Source: Sanguibacter antarcticus (GTDB taxonomy: Bacteria; Actinomycetota; Actinomycetes; Actinomycetales; Cellulomonadaceae). Taken from it: a DNA stretch of 64,000 bases. Of the stretch, positions 8,708 to 16,406 are shown piece after piece. Position numbers and translations under genes: made by a program. Numbering within the stretch: position 1 is the first letter of the stretch; the number at the start of each line of letters is the position of its first letter. The DNA lies in NCBI RefSeq assembly GCF_002564005.1, contig NZ_PDJG01000001.1, forward strand, positions 124,001 to 188,000, given 5' to 3'. A model generated the notes under the pieces. The model did no database searches. It was not told the DNA's origin and saw only the letters and a program-made list of their open reading frames with translations.

Positions 8708-8713
8708 ACGCTA
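8708..8713 (-). promoter_or_regulatory. Putative -10 box of the SAF gene, leaderless arrangement
   Basis: On the minus strand TAGCGT is followed by six bases and then the ATG at 8701. No Shine-Dalgarno sequence is present. Confidence 0.5.
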
Positions 8714-8772
8714 GGCACGCTGCGCATTCTGCTGCCGCTACCCGCCAGGTGCTCGTGAAGAGCCCGGCGCTG

Positions 8773-8791
8773 GCCTGCCCTGTGGGCAGGC
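8773..8791 (-). terminator. Terminator-like hairpin after ruc
   Basis: GCCTGCCC at 8773-8780 pairs with GGGCAGGC at 8784-8791 around a 3-nt loop, about 10 bp past the ruc stop codon. There is no T-tract. Confidence 0.45.
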
Positions 8792-8801
8792 TGCTAGCCC
8801 A

Positions 8802-9236
8802 TCAGGTCGTGGCTGATGCCGCGGGCTTGGACGTCGACGACCCAGACGAGCTGCTCCCGGACGAGGCCGACGACCCGCTCCCTGACGACCCGCTGCCCGA
8901 CGAGCCGGAGGTCGAGCCTGAACCGGACGAGTCCTTCGAGCCGGACGAGTCCTTCGACCCGGACGAGCCCGACGACTCCGTCGACCCCGACGACGACTCG
9001 TTCGTGCTGGAGCCTGACCCGTCCTTCGGAGCCGCAGACGACGAGGAGCCCTTCTTCGAGGCCTTGTTGTCCGTGCGGTAGAAGCCTGAGCCCTTGAACA
9101 CCACGCCGACCGGAGAGAACACCTTGCGCAGGCGGCCCGCGCACTCGGGGCACACCGTCAGCGAGTCGTCGGTGAACGACTGCTGGATGTCGAAGCTGTG
9201 GCTGCACGCCGTGCAGGTGTAGGCGTAGAGAGGCAA
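8802..9236 (-). CDS. ruc: FmdB-type zinc-ribbon protein with disordered tail, Ruc-like redox-regulated chaperone
   Basis: 144 residues. The first 45 form an FmdB zinc ribbon: PLYAYTCTACSHSFD, then VCPECAGRLRKVFSPVGVVFKGSGFY, giving two CxxC pairs. From about residue 58 the chain is almost pure Ser/Gly with scattered Lys/Asp/Glu, hence disordered. This matches M. tuberculosis Rv0991c (Ruc), reported as a chaperone activated by oxidation of its zinc cysteines and repressed by HrcA. The TTG at 9236 is taken as start because the family motif begins there and GAGGAG lies 5-7 nt upstream; an ATG 35 codons earlier would add an unrelated Cys-rich leader. A CIRCE element sits upstream. Confidence 0.88.
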   Translation of the reverse strand: MPLYAYTCTACSHSFDIQQSFTDDSLTVCPECAGRLRKVFSPVGVVFKGSGFYRTDNKASKKGSSSSAAPKDGSGSSTNESSSGSTESSGSSGSKDSSGSKDSSGSGSTSGSSGSGSSGSGSSASSGSSSSGSSTSKPAASATT

Positions 9237-9314
9237 CGAAACTCCTCGGAACCGGTAGGGGTCGGAGCGCACCGCGTGTTCGGGGGACTGGCCCCGGCGG
9301 GACTGGTACCAGGA

Positions 9315-9341
9315 CTGGCACTCGCGACAACAGAGTGCCAA
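9315..9341. promoter_or_regulatory. CIRCE element (HrcA operator)
   Basis: CTGGCACTC at 9315-9323, nine bases, GAGTGCCAA at 9333-9341: the CIRCE layout bound by the heat-shock repressor HrcA, with perfect 8-bp arms. On the minus strand it lies immediately downstream of a TATGAT -10 box, so repressor would sit on the start region of the promoter facing ruc. The penicillin-acylase gene starts 110 bp to the right on the other strand and has its own -10 box, making ruc the likelier target. Confidence 0.88.
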
Positions 9342-9369
9342 TCATACGTCGGGCCGGATGATCACGGAA
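9341..9369 (-). promoter_or_regulatory. Putative ruc promoter next to CIRCE
   Basis: Minus-strand TTCCGT (complement of 9364-9369) and TATGAT (complement of 9341-9346) are 17 bp apart. Transcription would start inside the CIRCE element and leave a leader of about 95-100 nt before the TTG start of ruc. Confidence 0.5.
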
Positions 9370-9438
9370 GCGGGTCCCACGGGCGTCGCGCAGGTGGTCA
9401 GATCAGGTCCTTGTGCGCACATCGACGCCAGGACCAGT

Positions 9439-9444
9439 TAGTCT
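9439..9444 (+). promoter_or_regulatory. Putative -10 box of the acylase gene, leaderless arrangement
   Basis: TAGTCT ends 6 nt before the GTG start at 9451, so the mRNA would begin at the start codon. Confidence 0.5.
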
Positions 9445-9450
9445 CGCAGC

Positions 9451-12207
9451 GTGTCCCGTCGCCATATCATCCTGCGCCGCTCTCTCGCCGGGGTCGCGGC
9501 CCTCGTCGTCCTCGTCCTGGTCATGGCGGTCGTCGCCGTCGTCGTGATCACCCGACAGCCCCTGCCCAGCACCAGCGGAGAAGTCTCTGTGCCCGGCCTC
9601 GGCGCGGACGTCCGCGTCGTGCGCGACGAGGAGGGGATCCCGCACATCTACGCTTCGACGTCGGCCGATCTCTTCATGGCCCAGGGCTACGTCCAGGCGC
9701 AGGACCGGTTCTTCGAGATGGACTACCGGCGCCACGTGACCTCCGGACGGCTCTCCGAGCTCGTCGGCGACAACCCCGACGCCATCGAGGCCGACAAGGT
9801 GATCCGGACGCTCGGCTGGCGCGAGGTCGCGGAAGCCGAGTGGGAGCTCATCGACGCCCAGACCCGCGCCTACCTCACGGCGTACGCCGCCGGCGTGAAC
9901 GCTTATCTCGACGGTCGGAGCCCCTCCTCGATCGCCGTCGAGTACACCGTCCTCGGTACCCAGGTCACGGTCGAGGCCCCCGAGCCGTGGGACCCGGTGG
10001 ACTCGCTCGCCTGGCTCAAGGCGATGGCGTGGGACCTCCGCGGCAACTACGACGCCGAGCTCGGCCGTGCGCAGGCGTACGCGAGCATCGGCGACGTCGG
10101 ACGCGTCAACCAGCTCTTCCCTGCCTACCCGCAGGACATCAACCCGCCGATCCTCGACGAGCCGACAGCGGGGGCGAACAAGGCCGCAGTGGAGGCCGCC
10201 GCAGCGGCAGAGGCCCAGAGGGTCGCCGACGAGGCCGCAGCCGCTGCAGCAGCCGAGACGTCGTCGTACGGCACGCGCACGATCGCGTCGACAGCGACGC
10301 CAACGGCGGGCCAGGACGCAGACACCGTGACGGCGACGAGCTCCTCGGTGACCGCTCCCGAGTCGTTCGACCTCACCGAGGCCGCATTCAGCGAGGCGGT
10401 TGACTCAGCCGCTGCGGCCATCGACGCGGTCCCCGTGCTCGTCGGTGACGGCGAGGGGATCGGATCGAACTCCTGGGTGGTCTCGGGTGCGCTCACGGAC
10501 ACCGGGAGCCCTCTCCTCGCGAACGACCCGCACCTCGCGCTCGGCGCCCCGAGCATCTGGTCCCAGGTCGGGCTCCACTGCAACGAGATCACCGCGCAGT
10601 GCCCGTTCGAGGTGAGCGGCTTCTCGTTCGCCGGGTTCCCCGGCGTCGTCGTCGGCCACAACTCCTCGCTCGCCTGGGGCATCACCAACCTCGGTGCAGA
10701 CGTCACGGACTTCTTCCTCGAGCGGACCACAGGCGACACCTACGAGCGCGACGGCGAACAGGTCCCCTTCACGACGCGCACGGAGACGATCAAGGTCAAC
10801 GGCGGCGAGGACATCCAGCTCGAGGTGCGCTCGACGGTGCACGGACCGCTGATCTCGGACGTCCTGTCCGTCAGCGGTGTCGACCGGACACCCGTCGAGG
10901 CGCCGCTCACCGACAGCATCAGCCAGGCGTTCTCGGCGGAGACAGAGACGACCTTCGAGGTCGCGCTCGGCTGGACGGCTCTCGAGCCCGGGCACACCGC
11001 CGAGGCGATCTTCGCGATGGACCTCGCGAAGACCCCGGAGGACATCCGTGCGGCGGCCGAGAAGTTCGAGGTCCCGGCGCAGAACATCACCTTCGCGACC
11101 GTCGACGGTCACATCGGGTACCAGGCGCCCGGAAAGATCCCGGTACGAGCCGCGGTCGCCGGCCCGGTCCCGTCCGACGGCACGTGGCCGCGACCCGGCT
11201 GGGACAGCCGCTACGACTGGCAGGGATACGTCGACTCCGCCTCCATGCCGTCGGTCCTCGACCCGGCCGAAGGCTTCATCGTCGCCGCCAACCAGGCGGT
11301 CGGTCCCTCCGGCGCTGGTCCGTACCTCTCCAACGACTGGGACTACGGGTACCGCTCCGAGCGCATCCGCGAGATGCTCCAGCAAGACATCGACCGCAAC
11401 CGCAAGATCAGCTCCGCCACGATGGCCCGGATCCAGTCCGACACGTACAACCCGTACGCCGAGATGCTCGTGCCCACGCTCCTGGAGCAGGACATCGAGA
11501 ACACGTTCGACGGTGACGGCCAGGACCTGCTCGTCGACTGGGACTACCAGCAGACGGCGGACTCGGCTGCCGCGGCCTACTTCTCGGCCGTCTGGGTCGA
11601 GGTCCTCGCCCTGACGTTCGACGACGAGCTCCCGGACGAGGCGTCTCCCACGGGTGGCAGCCGCTGGCTCGAGGTCGTCCGGACCCAGCTCGCAGACCCG
11701 ACGAGCACCTGGTGGGACGACCGGTCGACCGTCAACGTCGTCGAGACCCGCGACGAGGTGCTCACACAGGCGCTCGTCAAGGCGCGCGAGTCGTTGACGA
11801 TGTCCCTGGGGCGTACGGCCGACGAGTGGCAGTGGGGCAAGCTGCACCAGCTCAAGCTCGAGCACCCGGTGCTCGGCGGCGACTCTGTGCCGGCCCTCGT
11901 GCACCGCATCGTCAACCCGTCGCCTGTCGAGATGGGCGGTGGCTCGTCCATCGTCAACGCGACCGGGTGGGACGCGTCCTCCGGGTCCTACGACGTGACG
12001 ACGGGACCGTCGATGCGCATGGTCGTCGACCTCGCCGACTTCGACCAGTCGACCTGGGTCGTCGTCACGGGGGCGTCAGGACACCCGGGGAGCGCCCACT
12101 ACGACGACCAGCTGGAGACCTGGGCTGCAGGGGAGTCTTACTCCTGGCCGTTCACCGCGTCGGCGGTCTCGGCCGTCAGCGAGGACGTGCTCACGCTCAA
12201 GCCGTGA
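9451..12207 (+). CDS. Penicillin acylase family (Ntn-hydrolase) protein, membrane-anchored
   Basis: 918 residues, long for the family (usually 750-850). An N-terminal membrane segment at about 13-34 anchors the precursor. The alpha-chain signature IPHIYASTSADLFMAQGYVQAQDRFFEMD follows, then a biased linker at about 235-335 rich in Ala, Glu, Thr and Ser, then GIGSNSWVVSG, in which Ser339 is the expected new N-terminus and nucleophile of the beta chain after self-cleavage. Downstream NDPHL and GFSFAGFPGVVVGHN are typical. Family members hydrolyse amides such as beta-lactam side chains or acyl-homoserine lactones; the substrate here is unknown. GTG start with a -10 box 6 nt upstream. The stop codon lies inside a short duplication shared with the neighbouring 5-FCL gene. 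Confidence 0.9.
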   Translation: MSRRHIILRRSLAGVAALVVLVLVMAVVAVVVITRQPLPSTSGEVSVPGLGADVRVVRDEEGIPHIYASTSADLFMAQGYVQAQDRFFEMDYRRHVTSGRLSELVGDNPDAIEADKVIRTLGWREVAEAEWELIDAQTRAYLTAYAAGVNAYLDGRSPSSIAVEYTVLGTQVTVEAPEPWDPVDSLAWLKAMAWDLRGNYDAELGRAQAYASIGDVGRVNQLFPAYPQDINPPILDEPTAGANKAAVEAAAAAEAQRVADEAAAAAAAETSSYGTRTIASTATPTAGQDADTVTATSSSVTAPESFDLTEAAFSEAVDSAAAAIDAVPVLVGDGEGIGSNSWVVSGALTDTGSPLLANDPHLALGAPSIWSQVGLHCNEITAQCPFEVSGFSFAGFPGVVVGHNSSLAWGITNLGADVTDFFLERTTGDTYERDGEQVPFTTRTETIKVNGGEDIQLEVRSTVHGPLISDVLSVSGVDRTPVEAPLTDSISQAFSAETETTFEVALGWTALEPGHTAEAIFAMDLAKTPEDIRAAAEKFEVPAQNITFATVDGHIGYQAPGKIPVRAAVAGPVPSDGTWPRPGWDSRYDWQGYVDSASMPSVLDPAEGFIVAANQAVGPSGAGPYLSNDWDYGYRSERIREMLQQDIDRNRKISSATMARIQSDTYNPYAEMLVPTLLEQDIENTFDGDGQDLLVDWDYQQTADSAAAAYFSAVWVEVLALTFDDELPDEASPTGGSRWLEVVRTQLADPTSTWWDDRSTVNVVETRDEVLTQALVKARESLTMSLGRTADEWQWGKLHQLKLEHPVLGGDSVPALVHRIVNPSPVEMGGGSSIVNATGWDASSGSYDVTTGPSMRMVVDLADFDQSTWVVVTGASGHPGSAHYDDQLETWAAGESYSWPFTASAVSAVSEDVLTLKP

Positions 12208-12247
12208 GCACGTACCACTCGCTCACGCCGTGAGCAGGTACCACTCG
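12201..12247. repeat. Tandem near-identical 21-bp repeats at the junction of two convergent genes
   Basis: GCCGTGAGCA(C/G)GTACCACTCG occurs at 12201-12221 and 12227-12247, differing at one base, with a 26-bp period. The right copy encodes the last residues of 5-FCL on the minus strand (HEWYLLTA). The left copy would encode a near-copy (SEWYVLTA) beyond the 5-FCL stop and carries the stop codon of the acylase gene. Confidence 0.85.
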
Positions 12248-12858
12248 TGCGGGGTGGCCAGGCCGTGGACCGGCCGGTCGTGGTCTTCTTGCGGGAGCGG
12301 CCGGCTCGTCACGTCGTAGATCTCCTCGGGGAAGACGAGCGCGATGATCTTGACGTCCGGACGGGCGTGGGCGAGCGCGCGGTCGTACCAGCCGCCGCCC
12401 TGTCCGAGCCGGTTCCCTGACGAGTCGACGGCCAGCGCGGGTGCGATGATCACGTCGGCGAGCTCGAGCGCCTCGGGGCCGAGCGACGGGGTGCTGGGCT
12501 CGGGAGGCCGTCCCGGGGCACGCTGCAGCAGGTCGTCCGGGCCGGCGTACTCGGCCCAGTTGCGCTGCAGGCCGGCGCCGAGGACCGGGAGGAGGATGCG
12601 CTTGCCGAGCGCCTGGAGCTCCTCCATGAGGGGCGTCGTGCCGGGCTCGTAGGGCCGCGAGGCGTAGAGGCCGACGCAGTGCGCGTCGAGAACCTCGGGG
12701 ATGGTGAGCACCACGTCGGCGAACATCCGCGCCGCCTCGGTCCTGCGTCGCTCGCTCCGGGTCTCCCGTGCGCCGCGGATCGCTTGACGAAGAGCGATCT
12801 TCGCCTCCTCTGCGTCGAGGGGATCGTGGACCGGGTAAGGCTGTAGTGGACCGCTCAT
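12223..12858 (-). CDS. fthC: 5-formyltetrahydrofolate cyclo-ligase
   Basis: 211 residues. Converts 5-formyl-THF to 5,10-methenyl-THF with ATP in one-carbon metabolism. Family hallmarks are ALRQAIRGARETRSERRR near the N-terminus (ATP-binding basic stretch), VGLYASRPYEPGTTPLMEEL, the glycine-rich RLGQGGGWYDRAL that closes the active site, and the conserved end ATPHEWYLLT. The ATG at 12858 is taken as start; a TTG two codons earlier is possible. In other actinobacteria this gene is divergent from galU, but here the next divergent gene is the moeA unit. Confidence 0.93.
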   Translation of the reverse strand: MSGPLQPYPVHDPLDAEEAKIALRQAIRGARETRSERRRTEAARMFADVVLTIPEVLDAHCVGLYASRPYEPGTTPLMEELQALGKRILLPVLGAGLQRNWAEYAGPDDLLQRAPGRPPEPSTPSLGPEALELADVIIAPALAVDSSGNRLGQGGGWYDRALAHARPDVKIIALVFPEEIYDVTSRPLPQEDHDRPVHGLATPHEWYLLTA

Positions 12859-12930
12859 GGTCAAAGTATCTCAAAGAAATGGTGCGCTCGGTCTATCGCC
12901 ACGACGAGCGGGTGAGCAGCACCCCTGGAC

Positions 12931-12936
12931 TAACCT
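12931..12936 (+). promoter_or_regulatory. Putative -10 box of the moeA/glp unit
   Basis: TAACCT lies 7 nt before the ATG at 12944 that opens a 29-codon reading frame, so transcription would begin at about that ATG. The -35 region is not recognisable. Confidence 0.45.
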
Positions 12937-12943
12937 GAGACCC

Positions 12944-13033
12944 ATGAGCGGTGGAGCGAGCGAACGACAGAACGTCACGGTGCGAGGCAGCGAGCCGAGC
13001 GGGTGCGCCGGACGGGCGGTGGCGCTCTCGTGA
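12944..13033 (+). CDS. Possible 29-residue leader peptide coupled to moeA/glp
   Basis: An ATG placed as expected for a leaderless mRNA opens a 29-codon frame (MSGGASERQNV..., ending VALS) whose TGA overlaps the GTG start of moeA in the arrangement GTGA. The peptide has no recognisable domain. It occupies the position where galU stands in related gene orders, but does not resemble the start of GalU. Translation through it would deliver ribosomes to the moeA start, which has no clear Shine-Dalgarno sequence of its own. It may instead be only a spacer. Confidence 0.4.
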   Translation: MSGGASERQNVTVRGSEPSGCAGRAVALS

Positions 13034-14280
13034 GGAGCGTCCAGGACCAGCTGGCGGCGGTCCTCGCGATCGCGCGTCCTGTTCCTGCTCTCGACGTGGT
13101 CCTCACCGACGCGGCCGGGTGCATCCTCGCGACCGACATCGTCGTGACGGAGGACGTCCCGTCGCGCCCCGTCGCGACGTGCGACGGCTACGCCGTGCGC
13201 GCGGCCGACGTCGCCGGAGCGAGCAGCGCGTCGCCCACGGTCCTCCCCGTGGTGCACGACGTGTGGTCCGCCGCCGACGAGCCGTTCCGTCTCGTGCCCG
13301 GTCAGAGCGTCCTGGTCGGCTCGGGCGTCCCCATGCCGATCGGCGCGGACGCGCTCGTGCCGGTCTGGGCGACGGACCGCGGTGGGGCGAAGGTGCGTGT
13401 GAGCTCGCCGTTCGGGGTCGGCGCCAACGTGCGCGCGGCCGGCGCGGACGTCCGGGCCGGTGACGTGGCGCTCAGCGCGGGGACGCGTCTCGACGCCCGC
13501 CAGCTCGCGTTCGCCGCGAGCCTCGGGTACGCGCGGATCCGCGTGCATCCCGCCCCTCGTGTCGTCATCTTGCCGGTCGGCGACGAGCTCGTGCAGCCTG
13601 GGTCGTCACGGCCCGGCGTGTTCGACGCGAACGGGCCCTCGTTGCGGACCGCGGTCCAGGACACGGGGGCGGTGGCGATCCAGGTCGCCCCGGTGAGCGA
13701 CGACCAGGCCGCGCTGCGCGACGCGATCGAGGACCAGCTCGTGCGAGCCGACCTCGTCATCACGACCGGCGGTCTGAGCGAGGGCTCGCGCGACACGCTC
13801 AAAGACGTGCTCGCCCCTCTGGGCACCGTGCGGTTCGACCATGTCGCGATGATCCCGGGGCGCAACCAGGGCTTCGGCACCCTCCATGCGGGGATCGGGA
13901 GCGGCCCGGAGCGTCCGGGCGACACGATCCCGGTCTTCTCGTTGCCGGGGCACCCTGTCGCTGCGCAGATCTCCTACGAGGTCTTCGTCCGCCCTGCGCT
14001 GCGCGCGATGGCCGGGTACTCGGAGATCTACCGACCGTCGGTGGCCGCGCACGCGTCGGTGGGGTGGCGCAGCCCGGCGGGGGTCCGCCAGTTCGTCCCT
14101 GCGACGCTCGTCGGCTCGCCGGACGAGGGATATCACGTGACGCCGGTCGGGGACCCCACCCGGCTCGACGAGCTCTCGGTAGCCGGTCTCGCCGGGGCGA
14201 ACGCCCTCGCGGTCGTCGCGGAGGGCGACACGGAGGTGCGGTTCGGCGACCGGGTGCACTGCCTCGTGCTCGAGGGGTGA
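13030..14280 (+). CDS. moeA: MoeA/gephyrin-like molybdopterin molybdenumtransferase, candidate Glp cell-division protein
   Basis: 416 residues covering MoeA domains I-IV. Visible marks are PSRPVATCDGYAVRAADV (domain I), PGQSVLVGSGVPMPIGADALVPV (domain II), the MoCF-binding domain III with ITTGGLSEGSRDTLKDVLAPLG and FSLPGHPVAAQISYEVF, and the C-terminal beta-barrel. It would insert molybdate into adenylylated molybdopterin. In corynebacteria, however, the MoeA paralogue encoded beside a rimJ-like gene and glpR is Glp, an FtsZ-binding division protein; the same order occurs here, and no other molybdenum-cofactor gene is in the window. The GTG at 13030 begins the conserved RSVQDQLAAVL; a GTG nine codons earlier is possible. 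Confidence 0.92.
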   Translation: MRSVQDQLAAVLAIARPVPALDVVLTDAAGCILATDIVVTEDVPSRPVATCDGYAVRAADVAGASSASPTVLPVVHDVWSAADEPFRLVPGQSVLVGSGVPMPIGADALVPVWATDRGGAKVRVSSPFGVGANVRAAGADVRAGDVALSAGTRLDARQLAFAASLGYARIRVHPAPRVVILPVGDELVQPGSSRPGVFDANGPSLRTAVQDTGAVAIQVAPVSDDQAALRDAIEDQLVRADLVITTGGLSEGSRDTLKDVLAPLGTVRFDHVAMIPGRNQGFGTLHAGIGSGPERPGDTIPVFSLPGHPVAAQISYEVFVRPALRAMAGYSEIYRPSVAAHASVGWRSPAGVRQFVPATLVGSPDEGYHVTPVGDPTRLDELSVAGLAGANALAVVAEGDTEVRFGDRVHCLVLEG

Positions 14281-14282
14281 GC

Positions 14283-15017
14283 ATGAACCTCTTCCGTCGC
14301 TCCCCGTGGTGGCCCGTGACCCTGCGCGACGACAGCCGTGCCGGGTCGCCGAGCGACGCCGTGATCCTCAGGCCTCTCACCCGAGCAGACGAGCGCGACT
14401 GGCTGCACCTGCGCGCCCTCAACGCGGAGTGGCTCGGGAAGTGGGACGCGACGACCCCGGAGATCGAGCCCGACGGGCTCGTCGGACCCGCCGTGGTGGT
14501 GCAGGCTCCCCGTCGTGGCAGGCCGATCGGGCCCGTCCTGCGCGCACCGCGCTTTCCCGAGTACGTGAACATCCTCGAGACGGCTGCGCGCGACGGCTCG
14601 ACGCTGCCGTTCGCCATCGAGATCGACGGCGAGCTCGTCGGACAGCTGACGGTCTCCTCGATCACGTACGGGTCCTTGTGCTCGGCGAGCATCGGGTACT
14701 GGGTGAGCGAGCACGTCGCCGGCCGCGGCATCACCCCGACCGCGGTCGCGATGGCTGCGGACTACTGCTTCTTCGAGCTCGGTCTCCATCGGATCGAGGT
14801 GAACATCCGCCCGGAGAACGCCCCGAGCCTGCGGGTGGCGGAGAAGCTCGGTCTGCGCGACGAAGGGCTGCGGAGGGGATACCTGCACATCCAGGGCGTG
14901 TGGCGCGACCATCGTGCGTTCGCTCTCACCGCCGACGAAGTGCCGGAGGGCCTGCTCGCCCGGTGGCGTGCCGCTCCTCGCGCAGGCACCGGCGTCCTGC
15001 GTCATGACGCCCGCTAG
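14283..15017 (+). CDS. rimJ: RimJ/RimL-type GNAT N-acetyltransferase
   Basis: 244 residues. After about 30 residues comes VILRPLTRADERDWLHLR, the usual RimJ/RimL opening; the acetyl-CoA loop lies in GYWVSEHVAGRGITPTAVAM, and the fold ends with ENAPSLRVAEKLGLRDEG. Relatives acetylate N-terminal amines of ribosomal or other proteins; the target here is unknown. The ATG is 2 bp after the moeA stop, with GAGGGG about 6 nt upstream, so it is co-translated with moeA. It sits between the two division-linked genes, as in mycobacteria. Confidence 0.92.
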   Translation: MNLFRRSPWWPVTLRDDSRAGSPSDAVILRPLTRADERDWLHLRALNAEWLGKWDATTPEIEPDGLVGPAVVVQAPRRGRPIGPVLRAPRFPEYVNILETAARDGSTLPFAIEIDGELVGQLTVSSITYGSLCSASIGYWVSEHVAGRGITPTAVAMAADYCFFELGLHRIEVNIRPENAPSLRVAEKLGLRDEGLRRGYLHIQGVWRDHRAFALTADEVPEGLLARWRAAPRAGTGVLRHDAR

Positions 15018-15120
15018 CGCGGACCGAGCGTCATGAAAGAATCATAAGGATGTAACTTGCACCCTCGACACACCGTGGCGCGTCCATGGGTGGGTCCGTC
15101 GCCTCACCTACCGTCGAGGA

Positions 15121-16317
15121 GTGGACTCACCAGCCGGCATCGTCGTCCTGGCAGCGGTCGGTCTGTGGTTGGCCTATCTGGTCCCGCACAGGCTCCGCCA
15201 ACGGCAGGAGATGTCGGAGTCGAGGGTCGACGACCGATTTTCTGGGCGTCTTCGGATTCTTGCGGTCGCTGCGGCGACCGTGCAGAGACCGAGGAACGGC
15301 CACCGGGTGGCGACGATGGCTGTCGCTCACCCGTCGCACGGCGACTGCCTGTTGTCGAGCAACTCAGCAGCACCGCTCTTGACCCCGCCTCTCGGGATGA
15401 CCACGAGGCCGCAGCACCAGCCGGAAGGAGAGCAGGACATGGAGCGACCACAGACCCCGATCACGCAAGGGCTTGCTGTGCGTGAGGCCCTCCACGCGCG
15501 CCGAGCGGCCGCTGCTCGACGCAGGGCTCTGCTCACTGCCGTCCTCCTTGTCCTCAGCGTGGTCGCCGGTGCCCTCGCAGGCTTCTCCGTCATCAGCCCG
15601 TGGATCGTCCTCGCCCCGGCTGTCTTGCTGGGGACGGTGCTCGTCCTCGGGCGCAAGGCTGTCGTCGGGAACCAGCGGGCCGACGCCGAGTGGGAGGCGC
15701 GGGAGCACGAGCGGCGCGCCGCACGGCCTGTCGCCGGGCACGGCCCGGTCCGGCCCGGTCCGGTGCGCCACGCCTCGGGCCGCCCTGTCGCTGCTGTCCG
15801 CCCCGCCGTCACCGGGCACGCTGTTCACGCGTCGCAGTCGCACACGCAGATCATCGCCCGCGTCCGCGCGGTTCCTGGACCTGCCGCCCAGGGAGCCGGA
15901 CCTCGACCGCTCGACAGCGACGAGCCTGCGGCGGTGAGCCTCACGGGCCTGCGCGCTGTGGACAGCACGGCTGTCGCGCAGAAGCTCGGCGTACCTCGGG
16001 TGCACGAGACGCCGTCTCAGGCTGCTCCCGTCGCTGCTGCTCCGGCTGCTGCGAAGGCGGAGCCCGAGGAGGAGTGGGCCCCGGTCCCGGTGCCGCGGCC
16101 CGTCTACACGATGAAGTCTGCTGCTCCTCGCTGGGAGCCTGCGCCGCTGACGGCCGAGCTCCAGCAGGTCACCGAGGCGCGTCGGGCACAGCTCGCCGAG
16201 GACCACGAGGTTCCGCCGGTCTCGGCTGTGCGCCGGCACGAGGGAGAGCCTGCTGTCGACAGCCTCGGCGTCAACCTCAACTCGGTGCTCGCGCGCCGCC
16301 GCGCCGCCGGCGAGTAG
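15121..16317 (+). CDS. glpR: GlpR/SepX-like transmembrane septal protein
   Basis: 398 residues. An N-terminal membrane segment (IVVLAAVGLWLAYLVPHRLRQRQE, about 6-29) starts the protein, as in actinobacterial GlpR/SepX. A linker is followed by a second hydrophobic block at about 138-182 (two segments: AVLLVLSVVAGALAGFSVI and IVLAPAVLLGTVLVLG), then a long Pro/Ala/Arg-rich cytoplasmic tail. In corynebacteria GlpR is the membrane receptor of Glp, and in Streptomyces SepX stabilises divisome assembly. Position two genes after moeA supports the same role. The GTG start has GAGGA directly abutting it, an unusually short spacing; the starting residues MDSPAGI fit the family. Confidence 0.8.
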   Translation: MDSPAGIVVLAAVGLWLAYLVPHRLRQRQEMSESRVDDRFSGRLRILAVAAATVQRPRNGHRVATMAVAHPSHGDCLLSSNSAAPLLTPPLGMTTRPQHQPEGEQDMERPQTPITQGLAVREALHARRAAAARRRALLTAVLLVLSVVAGALAGFSVISPWIVLAPAVLLGTVLVLGRKAVVGNQRADAEWEAREHERRAARPVAGHGPVRPGPVRHASGRPVAAVRPAVTGHAVHASQSHTQIIARVRAVPGPAAQGAGPRPLDSDEPAAVSLTGLRAVDSTAVAQKLGVPRVHETPSQAAPVAAAPAAAKAEPEEEWAPVPVPRPVYTMKSAAPRWEPAPLTAELQQVTEARRAQLAEDHEVPPVSAVRRHEGEPAVDSLGVNLNSVLARRRAAGE

Positions 16318-16406
16318 GACCATCGCTCCGGCGGTGCTAACCTGGTTATCGCTTCGCACGGACGGATCCTCGGATCCGGTCGAGCAGGCGGTACGTGCAG
16401 TTCAGA

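Noticed and set aside
8650..9081. A plus-strand frame with a long Asp/Glu/Pro-rich acidic tail opposite ruc
   Set aside because: The acidic repeats are only the complement of the Ser/Gly-rich tail codons of ruc, whose zinc ribbon is conserved.
9237..9341. N-terminal extension of the zinc-ribbon protein (35 extra codons)
   Set aside because: The added stretch runs through the CIRCE element and promoter; the family motif starts at the TTG at 9236 with a good ribosome site.
12859..12943. A remnant of galU between 5-FCL and moeA
   Set aside because: Conserved gene order would place galU here, but the short sequence shows no GalU-like residues.
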